Positions 15,196 through 23,742 of a stretch of 36,128 bases of DNA are shown in pieces. Position 1 is the first letter of the stretch. Every line of letters starts with the position of its first letter. The position numbers and the translations under genes are program-made. Under the pieces are notes generated by a model. That model saw only the letters and a list, made by a program, of their open reading frames with translations. It did not search any database and was not told where the DNA came from. The DNA is taken from the NCBI GenBank assembly GCA_023266875.1, contig JAHFOJ010000007.1, positions 1 through 36,128 of the forward strand. Reading direction: 5' to 3'. This DNA comes from Candidatus Giovannonibacteria bacterium (GTDB lineage Bacteria > Patescibacteriota > Minisyncoccia > JACPKW01 > UBA11713).

Positions 15196-15213
15196 ATTTC
15201 AGGCTATTGGTGG

Positions 15214-15573
15214 TTAGCCAGTCCCAGCTGGGGACAAACGCGACTGATGTAGCTTACGGTCTTGAGCCCTAACCCAACTTGGCGTTACAAAATCATGAAG
15301 TTCAATTTTCAAATCAACCTCAGTTTGATTCGGCAAACCAGACACTACACCGCAATCTGCACACTTCTTAGAGGCTTTGAGCTGAATGAATTGACCTTCA
15401 AGCCAGCGATCCAAATCAGCAGATTCCTCCATAGCCCCCGGCAGCGTCAGGTACGCATTCTCAAATTTACAGGACGGGCACTGAAAGACTGCTTTAACGT
15501 AAAAATCAGTTCGACCCCACCTACGAGAATCGTTTTGTTTTGAAACAACCACTTCCCATTTTTTTAGGTACAT
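15214..15573 (-). CDS. Hypothetical protein with two CxxC pairs
   Basis: The 119-residue product is not recognised. CPSC (near residue 32) and CADC (near residue 71) suggest a zinc-ribbon-like site. The intervening segment is acidic (GAMEESADLDRWLEGQF). ATG at 15573 has a strong GGAGGGAGGAC ribosome-binding site. No signal peptide or membrane segment is present. It is the last gene of the fusA-tuf island and is followed by its own terminator. DNA- or RNA-binding is possible but unproven. Confidence 0.7.
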   Translation of the reverse strand: MYLKKWEVVVSKQNDSRRWGRTDFYVKAVFQCPSCKFENAYLTLPGAMEESADLDRWLEGQFIQLKASKKCADCGVVSGLPNQTEVDLKIELHDFVTPSWVRAQDRKLHQSRLSPAGTG

Positions 15574-15613
15574 AAGTCCTCCCTCCTACGCAAAATAGTA
15601 GCAAAATATTAAA

Positions 15614-15655
15614 AAACAAAAAAGGGCCGTTTCCGGTGTCAGGTCGTACCCTTTT
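15614..15655 (-). terminator. Intrinsic terminator, GGCCCTTTTTT family, copy 2
   Basis: In transcription sense AAAAGGG pairs with CCCTTTT across a 22-nt loop, followed by a T-run and GTTTTTT. It follows the 59-residue ORF at 15683 and shares the tail ACGGCCCTTTTTTGTT with the other two copies. Confidence 0.6.
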
Positions 15656-15682
15656 CTTAACTCTTCTATGTTGATAATTTGC

Positions 15683-15862
15683 TTAATCAAATTCGCTAGG
15701 ATCAATGTCAGGTAGATGAGTATCTGCATGGCCGCCAATATTATAATCTGCGTGTTCTCCTGGACAAACTTCTTGGTGCAAGAGATAAAAATCTATTTCT
15801 TCAGAATCCAATATTTCTGGCTCGCGACTGATAATTTCTTCGAATCTTTCACATTCAGTCAT
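15683..15862 (-). CDS. Small acidic hypothetical protein (59 aa)
   Basis: This ORF falls below the length cut-off of the ORF track. It reads MTECERFEEIISREPEILDS and ends in THLPDIDPSEFD. The ATG at 15862 is preceded by AAGGAGAT at good spacing, which strongly supports translation. The product is very acidic, with two cysteines and several histidines. A terminator follows 28 nt after the stop. No family is recognised. Confidence 0.65.
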   Translation of the reverse strand: MTECERFEEIISREPEILDSEEIDFYLLHQEVCPGEHADYNIGGHADTHLPDIDPSEFD

Positions 15863-15929
15863 TTTTTTTAATCTCCTTGTGCCAAAGGCTGGTACATTAA
15901 TTCACGATGCTTTCGGAAATGTTCAACAG

Positions 15930-16232
15930 CTAGCCTCGCCTTCTCTTTTTCTTTATAAACTTTGTCATCAAATATTCTGCTTGTTCGCGAGTTGGCAGTG
16001 GGACACGCGAGCCATCAGAAACAGAATTTGTTACTTTCACAAATTTCCGACTTAAGAGTTTTTCAAAAAATTCGCGCGCCCTGTTAGGTAAATTCTTTAA
16101 TGTGTCCTCGCTCATTCTAATGGAATAGAATCCAGAATGGCTGAAGTCAACTCTATTCCTTGATAGAATCTCACAAAATATTCCGAAATTTTTGCGATTT
16201 GAGATTTTCAAAAGAACTCTATTTACCTTCAT
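15930..16232 (-). CDS. Small basic hypothetical protein
   Basis: The ORF track starts at 16301, but ATG 16232 has GGGAGGG seven nt upstream, giving 100 residues (MKVNRVLLKISNRKN...). The product is basic, ending FIKKKRRRG, with SGFYSIRMSEDTLKNLPNRA in the middle. A nucleic-acid-binding role is possible but no family is recognised. It is the first intact gene of the fusA-tuf island. Confidence 0.6.
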   Translation of the reverse strand: MKVNRVLLKISNRKNFGIFCEILSRNRVDFSHSGFYSIRMSEDTLKNLPNRAREFFEKLLSRKFVKVTNSVSDGSRVPLPTREQAEYLMTKFIKKKRRRG

Positions 16233-16300
16233 TAGTAAACCCTCCCTTCTTTGAAAAAAGCATATCAAATTTTGATAAAGATTTCTACCCCAACAAACCA

Positions 16301-16335
16301 AACAAAAAAGGGGCCGTTTTGGACCCTAAAGAATA
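16301..16335 (-). terminator. Terminator-like repeat, GGCCCTTTTTT family, copy 3
   Basis: In transcription sense GGGTCC...GGCCCC is followed by TTTTTTGTTTGG. The stem is weaker than in the other copies but the tail is conserved. It lies after the fusA 3' remnant and before the gene at 15930-16232. Confidence 0.5.
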
Positions 16336-16343
16336 TTCCGAGA

Positions 16344-16365
16344 CCCGTCGCTCGCGAGCGACGGG
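16344..16365. repeat. 22-bp perfect palindrome
   Basis: CCCGTCGCTCG joined to CGAGCGACGGG has no spacer. It lies between the fusA 3' remnant and the terminator-like repeat. It may be part of an extended terminator structure or a protein-binding site. Confidence 0.6.
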
Positions 16366-16375
16366 GTGAGCGAAA

Positions 16376-16441
16376 TTATTTTTTGCCTTCTTTATTCAAC
16401 TCCGCAATATTATTCGGCACTTCCTCATAATGATCAAATTC
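16376..16441 (-). pseudogene. Remnant copy of the fusA 3' end
   Basis: This segment translates as [21 protein letters not shown]-stop, nearly the same as the last 21 residues of the intact fusA product ([21 protein letters not shown]), with many synonymous changes. Nothing upstream continues the gene; an 88-bp palindromic element separates it from the real fusA stop. It looks like a fragment left by duplication or recombination at the fusA end. Confidence 0.75.
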
Positions 16442-16528
16442 TCCCGATGTCGCTTGCGTTTTACGCAACTGCGACATCGCGGATCCTCGATTTTGTAACC
16501 AAATCAAAGATTTGGACAAAATCGGGAC
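16441..16528. repeat. Two-hairpin palindromic element, copy 2 (after fusA)
   Basis: Hairpin 1 is CGATGTCGC..TTGCG/CGCAA..GCGACATCG; hairpin 2 is CGATTTTGT..CCAAATC/GATTTGG..CAAAATCG; they are joined by GGATCC. It shares GGATCCTCGATTTTGT with copy 1 at 13738-13806, in opposite orientation. It is inserted between the fusA stop and the duplicated fusA tail. Confidence 0.65.
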
Positions 16529-16533
16529 ATCGT

Positions 16534-18636
16534 CTATTTCTTGCCTTCCTTAATAAGTTCGGCTACATTGTTTGGGACCTCTTCGTAATGATCAAACTCC
16601 ATCGTATAACTTGCTCTCCCCTCCGTTTGCGAACGAAGCGCCGTCACATATCCGAACATTTCGGACAACGGAACTTTTGCATCGATAACTTTTATATTCA
16701 TTCGGTCTGTTATAGATTCGATCCTTCCGCGTTTTGAGTTGAGATCGCCTGTCACATCACCCATAAATTTATCGGGTGTCAAAACTTCCACTTTCATTAT
16801 TGGCTCAAGCAAAACCGGCTTTGCGCGGCGGCACGCTTCCTGAAGGGCTATAGAGCCCGCGATTTTAAACGCGGCTTCAGAAGAATCCACATCGTGATAT
16901 GAACCATCATAAATCGCGACCATGAGATCAACGAGCGGAAAGCCCGCAACGATTCCGCGGTCAAGCGCTTCCCTAACCCCTTTTTCGACAGCAGGAATAA
17001 ATTCCTGCGGCACAAGCCCGCCGCGGATTTCATTTTCAAACTCAAATCCCTTTCCGCGCTCTTGTGGTTCAACTCGAAGCCAAACATGCCCGTATTGCCC
17101 GCGGCCACCGGATTGCCGGATATATTTTCCTTCCGCTTCCGCCTTCTGCCTTATAGTTTCTTTGTAAGCGACTTGCGGACGCCCAACATTAGCTTCCACT
17201 TTAAATTCGCGCTTCATTCTGTCCACGATAATTTCCAAATGCAGCTCTCCCATTCCGGAAATAATTGTTTCCAAAGTTTCTTCATCTGATTTAATTCGGA
17301 AAGTCGGATCCTCTTCGGAAAGCCTACGGAGCGCGATGCCCATTCTTTCTTGGTCTTGCTTAGTTTTGGGCTCGATTCGCATAGATACAACCGGCTCCGG
17401 GAACGTAATTGTTTCAAGCCGGATCGGATGATCAGGGTCACAAAGCGTATCGCCAGTTCTGGTATTTTTAAGACCGACGATTGCGCCGATTTCTCCCGCA
17501 TATATTTCTTTAATTTCTTCACGGTGGTTCGCGTGCATGCGCAAAATTCTCCCGATCCGTTCTTTATCATCATTGTTCGCGTTCAAAACATATGATCCGG
17601 CTTTAAGCACTCCGGAATAAACGCGAAAATAAGTGAGCTGCCCAACGAATGGATCAGTTTGCAATTTAAAAGCAAGCGCAGCAAAAGGCGCGTCATCCGT
17701 AGGAGGACGTGTAATTTCTTCTTCGGTTTTCACATCGTGGCCCTTAACCGCGGCAAGCTCGCCTGGGCTTGGAAGATAATCTACAACACCGTCTAGCATC
17801 AATTGCACAGCTTTATTTTTAAGAGCAGATCCGCAAAAAACAGGAACCAATTTATACTCAATCGTTGCTGCTCGAAGGGCTTTTCTCAATTCCGGCTCGG
17901 TAATTTCTTTTCCCTCAAGATATTTTTCCGTAAGCGCGTCGTCGGACTCTGCTATTTTTTCAACCATGATGTGCCGCCATTTTTCTGCCTCGTTTTTCAT
18001 TTCCAAAGGCAAATCTTCGGTTATAATTTTCTCGCCGTGTTCCCCTTCGAACTTAACTGCCTTCATTCGCATCAAATCAATCACGCCAACATGATCTCCC
18101 TCGTGGCCAATTGGGATTGTCACTGCAACCGCGTTAGGAGTCAGCCGCTCCCAAATTGACTTTAAAGAATGTTCAAAAGACGCGCCCATGCGGTCAAGTT
18201 TATTTATAAAGCAAATTCGCGGGACTTTATATTTATCAGCCTGCCGCCAGACGGTTTCCGACTGCGGTTCAACTCCGGCAACTCCGTCAAAAACCACAAC
18301 GCCGCCGTCGAGCACTCGAAGGGAGCGCTCCACCTCTACTGTGAAATCCACGTGGCCCGGCGTGTCGATTATATTGATGCGATATTCGTTTTTCTTATCC
18401 TTTGGCAAATAAGTCGGCGTCCAAAAACAAGTTGTCGCGGCCGAAGTAATTGTAATTCCGCGTTCTCTTTCTTGTTCCATCCAGTCCATCACCGCCTCGC
18501 CCTCGTGAACCTCGCCAATTTTATGAGAAACGCCGGTGTAAAAAAGCACCCGTTCGGAAACAGTTGTTTTCCCTGCATCTATGTGCGCGATTATTCCAAT
18601 ATCGCGCACTCTATCAAGAGGATATTCTCGTGCCAT
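16534..18636 (-). CDS. fusA: Elongation factor G
   Basis: GTPase driving ribosomal translocation. The 700-residue product is complete, with G1 [12 protein letters not shown], the switch region [15 protein letters not shown]3 [10 protein letters not shown]4 NKLDRMGA and domain IV ([18 protein letters not shown], then [20 protein letters not shown]). It follows rpsG by 6 bp in the str-type order. The last 66 bp exist as a second, degenerate copy just downstream. Confidence 0.98.
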   Translation of the reverse strand: MAREYPLDRVRDIGIIAHIDAGKTTVSERVLFYTGVSHKIGEVHEGEAVMDWMEQERERGITITSAATTCFWTPTYLPKDKKNEYRINIIDTPGHVDFTVEVERSLRVLDGGVVVFDGVAGVEPQSETVWRQADKYKVPRICFINKLDRMGASFEHSLKSIWERLTPNAVAVTIPIGHEGDHVGVIDLMRMKAVKFEGEHGEKIITEDLPLEMKNEAEKWRHIMVEKIAESDDALTEKYLEGKEITEPELRKALRAATIEYKLVPVFCGSALKNKAVQLMLDGVVDYLPSPGELAAVKGHDVKTEEEITRPPTDDAPFAALAFKLQTDPFVGQLTYFRVYSGVLKAGSYVLNANNDDKERIGRILRMHANHREEIKEIYAGEIGAIVGLKNTRTGDTLCDPDHPIRLETITFPEPVVSMRIEPKTKQDQERMGIALRRLSEEDPTFRIKSDEETLETIISGMGELHLEIIVDRMKREFKVEANVGRPQVAYKETIRQKAEAEGKYIRQSGGRGQYGHVWLRVEPQERGKGFEFENEIRGGLVPQEFIPAVEKGVREALDRGIVAGFPLVDLMVAIYDGSYHDVDSSEAAFKIAGSIALQEACRRAKPVLLEPIMKVEVLTPDKFMGDVTGDLNSKRGRIESITDRMNIKVIDAKVPLSEMFGYVTALRSQTEGRASYTMEFDHYEEVPNNVAELIKEGKK

Positions 18637-18642
18637 GAAAAT

Positions 18643-19113
18643 TTACCAAGCAAAGTGGGCAAACGCTCTGTTTGCTTCCGCCATTTTGTGAGTATCTTCG
18701 CGCTTTTTCATTGCAGCACCCTCGCCTTTGTATGCCGCCAAAATTTCTTCAGACAATTTATATGCCATCGGCTTCCCTTTTTTCGCGCGCGCGGCCGCCA
18801 AGAGCCACCGAAAAGCGAGCGCATTTTTTCGGTCAGCTCGGACTTCGCGAGGCACTTGGTAAGTCGCCCCTCCGACTCGGCGCGACCTGACTTCAAGAAC
18901 CGGGGAAACATTGGAGATCGCTTTTGTTAAAATAGCAAGCGGCTCATCATTTTTCATTCTGGATTTAAGCTCGTCCATCATTTGGTAAACCACATTGCGG
19001 GCGGTTTGTTTTTTCCCGTCATACATTAAATGATTAATGAATTTCTCCACCAATTCAGACTGATATTTTGGATCCGGCTCAAGATGAAATTTTTTCTTCG
19101 CTTTTCTTCTCAT
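18643..19113 (-). CDS. rpsG: 30S ribosomal protein S7
   Basis: The 156-residue product begins with RRKAKKKFHLEPDPKYQSEL and has KFINHLMYDGKKQTARNVVY and VRSRRVGGATYQVPREVRAD. It nucleates assembly of the 30S head. ATG at 19113. Confidence 0.97.
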   Translation of the reverse strand: MRRKAKKKFHLEPDPKYQSELVEKFINHLMYDGKKQTARNVVYQMMDELKSRMKNDEPLAILTKAISNVSPVLEVRSRRVGGATYQVPREVRADRKNALAFRWLLAAARAKKGKPMAYKLSEEILAAYKGEGAAMKKREDTHKMAEANRAFAHFAW

Positions 19114-19152
19114 GTTTTAAATTCTAATATCCTAATTACCATAGCCTAAAAC

Positions 19153-19563
19153 CTATTTCGGACGTTTAGCTCCGTATTTTGACCTTTGCTGTTTCCTGTT
19201 TTCAACGCCTGTAGTATCTAAAACTCCGCGGACAATATGATATCTAACTCCCGGCAAGTCCTTCACTCGTCCTCCGCGCAGAAGCACAACAGAGTGCTCC
19301 TGCAAATGGTGCCCCTCGCCCGGAATATACGCGGTAACTTCCATGCCGTTAGTCAGACGAACGCGCGCGACTTTTCGCAAAGCCGAGTTAGGTTTTTTTG
19401 GAGTGGTTGTGAAAACTTTCGTGCAAACACCTCTTTTGAAAGGAGAGGGATAAAAAACAGGCCGATTTTGGAGCAAATTAAAACCGCGTCCCAAAGCAAC
19501 CGCTTTTGACTTCTTTATTATTGGGCTCCGCCCTTTCCTTATTAATTGCTGTATTGTCGGCAT
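19153..19563 (-). CDS. rpsL: 30S ribosomal protein S12
   Basis: The 136-residue product has [14 protein letters not shown], the decoding loop [20 protein letters not shown] and [20 protein letters not shown]. The lysine in KKPNSALRK, where streptomycin-resistance mutations map in other bacteria, is wild type. It is the first gene of the long minus-strand translation cluster. Confidence 0.98.
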   Translation of the reverse strand: MPTIQQLIRKGRSPIIKKSKAVALGRGFNLLQNRPVFYPSPFKRGVCTKVFTTTPKKPNSALRKVARVRLTNGMEVTAYIPGEGHHLQEHSVVLLRGGRVKDLPGVRYHIVRGVLDTTGVENRKQQRSKYGAKRPK

Positions 19564-19593
19564 ATAAAAATCATCCTTACGGACGATGAAAAA

Positions 19594-19622
19594 AGTTTAA
19601 CAAAATACCGGCCAAGAGTCAA
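19594..19622 (-). promoter_or_regulatory. Sigma-70-type promoter of the rpsL-rpsG-fusA unit
   Basis: TTGACT (19617-19622) and TAAACT (19594-19599) are spaced by 17 bp on the minus strand, 30 bp before the rpsL ATG. The short leader TCATCGTCCGTAAGGATGAT can fold on itself near the ribosome-binding site, which may matter for translational control. Confidence 0.75.
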
Positions 19623-19642
19623 ACAAGCTATCAGCTTGAATA

Positions 19643-20263
19643 TTATATACCCAAGGAGGTGCCAACAATAATGAAATATACAAAATTTGTTATTACAGGA
19701 AGGAAAAAAAAAGCAAAAAATAAAGCAATAATCAAACCGCCTCCTCCAAGCTGCATAAATAATTGACTGGCTCTCGGGAATAAATCTGCTAAAACTTTGG
19801 CCCCATCGAGTGGTGGCAAAGGAATGAGATTAAAAAAGGCTAACGCAATATTAATATAAACAATTATTCCTAAGAAACCTAGTAGATTTACACCAAGAAA
19901 GCTTGAGAAAAATGGAGATAATCTTAAAAATAATCCCAGAATTATTGCAATTAATAAGTTTGTTGCGGGCCCAGCAAGCGCTACTTTTAGAGAGCCATAT
20001 TTCGGGTCCGATAGATTATATGGATTATAAGGAACTGGACGCGCCCATCCTATAAAAAATCCACCAGCAAATAATAAGAAAAGCGGCAACAACACAGTCC
20101 CGAAAAGTTCCATATGAACAATGGGATTCAAGGTTAATCTTCCGGCGTATTTCGCGGTAGGATCGCCTAAGCTTTCTGCAATAAAGCCGTGGGCATATTC
20201 ATGAAAAACAGCCGAAAACACTATGACAAAATATAAGAATAATTTCACTATGACCTCTTCCAT
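19643..20263 (-). CDS. Site-2 protease-like M50 family zinc metalloprotease
   Basis: Predicted intramembrane or membrane-embedded protease. The 206-residue product has the HEYAH zinc motif in the first hydrophobic helix (AVFHEYAHGFIAESLGDPTA) and the second motif NLIPLPPLDGAKVL supplying the third ligand. Five or six hydrophobic segments are visible. It resembles the short, PDZ-less M50 proteins common in bacteria; the substrate is unknown. It is transcribed leftwards behind the rpsL promoter and is divergent from rpmB. Confidence 0.9.
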   Translation of the reverse strand: MEEVIVKLFLYFVIVFSAVFHEYAHGFIAESLGDPTAKYAGRLTLNPIVHMELFGTVLLPLFLLFAGGFFIGWARPVPYNPYNLSDPKYGSLKVALAGPATNLLIAIILGLFLRLSPFFSSFLGVNLLGFLGIIVYINIALAFFNLIPLPPLDGAKVLADLFPRASQLFMQLGGGGLIIALFFAFFFLPVITNFVYFIIVGTSLGI

Positions 20264-20336
20264 ACAAATTCTTTAACGCTTGTATTTAAGACTCAATAAT
20301 TATATACTATCTCAATCGCAATTAAAATAATCATAC

Positions 20337-20534
20337 ATGGCTAAATCATGTCCAATCTGCAACAAAGGATCGCAAATCTCGGGAACCCGGGTGCTTTTGC
20401 GCGGAAATTATAACCCGACCAAAAAATCGCGAAAATATCCGAATCTGCAATCGGTTCTTTTGCCGAACGGCGGCCGGATGACAATCTGCACTTCGTGCCT
20501 CAAACAAGGCCGCCATCTTACGCTCAAAAAATAA
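20337..20534 (+). CDS. rpmB: 50S ribosomal protein L28, zinc-ribbon form
   Basis: The 65-residue product has C5-x2-C8 (CPIC) and C51-x2-C54 (CTSC) plus NYNPTKKSRKYPNLQSVLLP, the L28 signature. It is short but within the family range. It stands alone, divergent from the M50 protease gene. Confidence 0.93.
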   Translation: MAKSCPICNKGSQISGTRVLLRGNYNPTKKSRKYPNLQSVLLPNGGRMTICTSCLKQGRHLTLKK

Positions 20535-20617
20535 ATTAAATTTCTAAATAAACTTTAAAAAGTATAAAATGGAATATAGTCTCCTTTTTATTTTGTAAAG
20601 TTAAAACTAATTATTAT

Positions 20618-20690
20618 CCGCCCATAGCTCAGTTGGTAGAGCAGCTCCCTTTTAAGGAGAAGGTCGTAGGTTCGATCCCTACTGGGCGGA
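20618..20690 (+). tRNA. tRNA-Lys (anticodon TTT)
   Basis: A 73-nt cloverleaf. Acceptor CCGCCCA pairs with TGGGCGG, discriminator A. The D-arm is GCTC..GAGC, the anticodon loop CTTTTAA has TTT at 20651-20653, and the T-arm is GTAGG-TTCGATC-CCTAC. CCA is not encoded. Confidence 0.95.
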
Positions 20691-20738
20691 CAGAACGCCG
20701 AATTTAAAATATGTATACCTTTTTCAGCCAGAGGCTTT

Positions 20739-20761
20739 TCCGCCGACCGGCGGATTTTTTT
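20739..20761 (+). terminator. Intrinsic terminator after tRNA-Lys
   Basis: TCCGCC-GACC-GGCGGA is followed by TTTTTTT, a strong hairpin plus T-tract about 50 nt after the tRNA. Confidence 0.85.
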
Positions 20762-20778
20762 AATGTATAATAAAGTCA

Positions 20779-21165
20779 ATGGGGGCGCTTGATTTCATAG
20801 CTGATTATTTTGCTTGGCACTACTCCGAAGCAATTAAAGACCTCTTAGAAATAGAGAAAAATTTCATGCGTTTTGCCTATCATCTTTTTTCCATGCCCCT
20901 TCTTTTTAAAACTCTTTTTGCCCCAATATTCCGCCTAAATGAAAAGCGCAAGCTCGGATTCGACCTTGAGGCCGCGTCCGAACGATTTATAGTCAACACA
21001 ATAATGAGAATCGTTGGATTTTTTGTGAGACTCATTTTTTTGGTTCTGGGCGCAATAATTGAAATTATTTTGGCGTTCATCTCAATCCCTATTTTATTGT
21101 TTTGGCTTCTTGCCCCAATGGCAGCAATTATTTTATTTTTTGCAGCTTTATTTTATTTAATATAA
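20779..21165 (+). CDS. Small membrane protein paired with a Clp ATPase
   Basis: The 128-residue product starts with a soluble helical part (IADYFAWHYSEAIKDLLEIE), has an amphipathic region near residues 35-60, and ends in two or three hydrophobic helices (IMRIVGFFVRLIFLVLGAII, then FISIPILLFWLLAPMAAIIL). No family is recognised. Its stop overlaps the start of the Clp gene (TAATG), implying coupled translation and a shared membrane complex. Confidence 0.8.
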   Translation: MGALDFIADYFAWHYSEAIKDLLEIEKNFMRFAYHLFSMPLLFKTLFAPIFRLNEKRKLGFDLEAASERFIVNTIMRIVGFFVRLIFLVLGAIIEIILAFISIPILLFWLLAPMAAIILFFAALFYLI

Positions 21166-23654
21166 TGGCAAGAATAAATCGGGAATTCAGGAAAAATAAA
21201 TTCGCAAGCGCTCTTTTCATTGATCAACTTTTTTCAAGTAGGGCGCGGAGGGTCGCCGCCCTTTTGTTGAATGTTTTCATCATCTTCCCGGCATTTGCGC
21301 TTTTATATAAATATATTGCGGAAAACACAACCATTCTGCCGATACCTTATGTGATAAACAGCTCCGTATTCGCCGGAATGATTTATTTGGCATTATCACT
21401 CCGATTTGTAGAGGCAGGCATTGATTGCTTCATCAACTCAAAAACTTACGATAAAAATGGCGATCAGGCGGGCAAAAACTTTTTTGCGCGCTTGAATTAT
21501 TATGCTTCTGAGATAATTTTTTATAGTTTGCAAGAATCGGGAAACGATCCTTCGGCAATTATTGGCGCCGCAAGCAAAACAAAAACTGGTTTAGCGATAC
21601 TTCTTCGAATAGGATTTAATCAAAAAGAATTTCAAACGCTAGAAGAAAATCTGAATGCCGAGAAGATTGCGAGTACAGAGCAATTTTTATCTTCCTTAAG
21701 TATTGCCGTCAAAGATGGATTATGCATTAGCGCCGGCCATATTTTCGTCAGTCTTTACAGGCAAAGCGAACAATTTAGAACCGCCGTCATAAAAAAGAAT
21801 TTATCTGAAGATGATTTATTTGAAATAGCCAGCTGGGCCGAAAAAACAAGCGCCAAAGAAGACATGGATCGCAGATTTTGGAGATGGGAAGTGCTAGGAC
21901 GTGTCCCCGGATTTGCAAGAAATCTAGCATATGGAGAAATCTATTTATTAGAAGAACACGCCCGCGAACTAAGAGAAGAAGCAGAATCAGAAAAACACGA
22001 CCTGATTGGGCGCGCTCGAGAAATTGAATTATTGGAGTCGGCTCTCCTAAAAAATGAAGGGGCAAATATCGTTTTAATCGGCGAGCCCGGATCCGGCAGG
22101 CACGCAGTGCTTTCAGGACTTGTAAAGATGATCTCGGGCGGAAAAATTTTTCCGGAACTAGAACATAAGCGCGTCTTCGAGCTTGATGCCGAATCGCTCG
22201 TGGCATCCGCAAAGACTAAAGGCGAGATTGAAGAATTAATTATCCGCGTGTTTAATGAAGCAGTGCGAGCCGGAAACATTATTTTAGCAATAGATAATTT
22301 CCCTGAATTCACCCGCTCGCTCGCATCGTTCTCAATCAGCGCATCAGAACTACTGGGGCCATATCTAGGCCATTCCTCAATCCACATCATCGCCTTGGCG
22401 GATAAATTAGGAGCGCGGCGCACTCTTGAAACAGAAGCGGGGCTCATGAAATTCTTTGAAAAAGTGGAAATTGCGGATCTAGATCAAAAAACCCTCACTG
22501 AAATTTTAGAAAACATCACGATCGAATACGAAACACGCTCGCAAAATATTATTCTTTTGACATTTGCAGCTCTCAAGAAAATAAGCGAGGGTGCTCTAAA
22601 TTATTTGGTTGAAGGCGGAGTGATAAAACGCGCGATCGAACTTATAGAAGAAACGATAAATGAAGCGCGGCTCAAAAACAAAATTCCCGCAGGGGAAGAA
22701 ATTGTTCTTGAAATTCTTTCAAGAAAAACAAAGATGCCCTTGGGAGAAATTAAGGAAGACGAAAAAGAAAAATTGCTCGTTCTTGAAACGCTGCTTGAAA
22801 AAAGAGTTATTAATCAAAAAGAAGCGACTTCAAAAATCGCGGCCGCCATCAGGCGCGCCAGAGCGGGCATTCGTAACACCTCCCGCCCAATAGGATCATT
22901 CCTATTTTTGGGGCCAACCGGAGTTGGTAAAACGGAAACCGCGAAAACTCTCGCGGAGGTGTATTTTGGAAATGTAGACGCGATGACCCGCTTTGACATG
23001 TCTGAATACCAAGGCGAAGACGGACTTACGCGATTAACCGGGTCTTTCGAAAAAAACGAGCCGGGCATTCTTGCTTCGCGGATGAAAGCAAATCCATACG
23101 GATTGCTTTTGTTCGATGAATTTGAAAAAGCGAATGAAACCGTCCGCAACCTTTTTTTGCAAATTCTTGATGAAGGTTTTTTTTCAGATTACACGGGCTC
23201 AAGAATTAACATGCGAAGTGCGATTATTATCGCAACCTCAAACGCCGGTTCCGAACTCATCTGGCAGATGGTTCAAGCTGGAGAAAACCAAGTCGAGTTG
23301 GATAAAAAAATAAGCGCCCATATCCGAGAAAAAAAGATTTTAAGCCCTGAACTTCTGAACCGCTTTGACGCAGTAGTGATTTTCCGCCCTTTGGCATCAG
23401 ACGCGCTCCTAAAAATTTCACGAATTATGCTGCAAAATCTGCAAGAACGGCTGAAAAAACAAAATTTTATGCTCGAATTATCTGATCCGCTTATAACGGC
23501 CGTAGCCCAAGGCGGATATGACCCTTCTATGGGAGCGCGTCCGATGCAGAGATTCATCCAAGATAAAATTGAGAAAATAATTTCCGAAAAAATTATCAAA
23601 GGCGAAATCGCCCCCGGAAAAACATTTTCTTTTTCCGCAGAAGATTTAAAATAA
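21165..23654 (+). CDS. Membrane-anchored ClpB/ClpC-like AAA+ ATPase
   Basis: ATG at 21165 (829 residues) is preferred over the track's earlier start because it couples to the upstream gene. Two hydrophobic helices lie at ~30-52 and ~62-82, and a Clp-N-like helical region at ~105-230. AAA1 has a degenerate Walker A, GEPGSGRH (306-313), lacking the lysine, and Walker B ending IDN instead of DE. AAA2 is intact: GPTGVGKT (583-590), LLLFDE (647-652), sensor TSN and arginine finger LLNRFD. I see no VGF/IGL loop in the second AAA domain, so ClpP partnership is doubtful. It probably unfolds or disaggregates proteins at the membrane. Confidence 0.88.
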   Translation: MARINREFRKNKFASALFIDQLFSSRARRVAALLLNVFIIFPAFALLYKYIAENTTILPIPYVINSSVFAGMIYLALSLRFVEAGIDCFINSKTYDKNGDQAGKNFFARLNYYASEIIFYSLQESGNDPSAIIGAASKTKTGLAILLRIGFNQKEFQTLEENLNAEKIASTEQFLSSLSIAVKDGLCISAGHIFVSLYRQSEQFRTAVIKKNLSEDDLFEIASWAEKTSAKEDMDRRFWRWEVLGRVPGFARNLAYGEIYLLEEHARELREEAESEKHDLIGRAREIELLESALLKNEGANIVLIGEPGSGRHAVLSGLVKMISGGKIFPELEHKRVFELDAESLVASAKTKGEIEELIIRVFNEAVRAGNIILAIDNFPEFTRSLASFSISASELLGPYLGHSSIHIIALADKLGARRTLETEAGLMKFFEKVEIADLDQKTLTEILENITIEYETRSQNIILLTFAALKKISEGALNYLVEGGVIKRAIELIEETINEARLKNKIPAGEEIVLEILSRKTKMPLGEIKEDEKEKLLVLETLLEKRVINQKEATSKIAAAIRRARAGIRNTSRPIGSFLFLGPTGVGKTETAKTLAEVYFGNVDAMTRFDMSEYQGEDGLTRLTGSFEKNEPGILASRMKANPYGLLLFDEFEKANETVRNLFLQILDEGFFSDYTGSRINMRSAIIIATSNAGSELIWQMVQAGENQVELDKKISAHIREKKILSPELLNRFDAVVIFRPLASDALLKISRIMLQNLQERLKKQNFMLELSDPLITAVAQGGYDPSMGARPMQRFIQDKIEKIISEKIIKGEIAPGKTFSFSAEDLK

Positions 23655-23661
23655 AATTATG

Positions 23662-23732
23662 TCGGGCTGCGGGGAATTGAACCCCGGCTACAAGACCCCC
23701 AGCCTTGCGTACTACCTCTATACTACAGCCCG
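23662..23732 (-). tRNA. tRNA-Pro (anticodon GGG)
   Basis: A minus-strand cloverleaf. Acceptor CGGGCTG pairs with CAGCCCG, discriminator A. The anticodon stem CAAGG/TCTTG (one G-T pair) encloses CTGGGGG with anticodon GGG. The T-arm is CGGGG-TTCAATT-CCCCG. CCA is not encoded. Confidence 0.93.
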
Positions 23733-23742
23733 ATTTGATAAT

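Noticed and set aside
15930-16301. Longer start (16301) for the basic island protein
   Set aside because: The longer form lacks a ribosome-binding site and runs into the terminator-like repeat; ATG 16232 has GGGAGGG.
18169-18930. Plus-strand 253-aa ORF antisense to fusA and rpsG
   Set aside because: It spans two real genes on the other strand, a typical shadow.
20588-20779. Minus-strand 63-aa ORF with PPSRDRTYDLLLKRELLYQL
   Set aside because: This is the well-known spurious translation of a tRNA gene read backwards (here tRNA-Lys).
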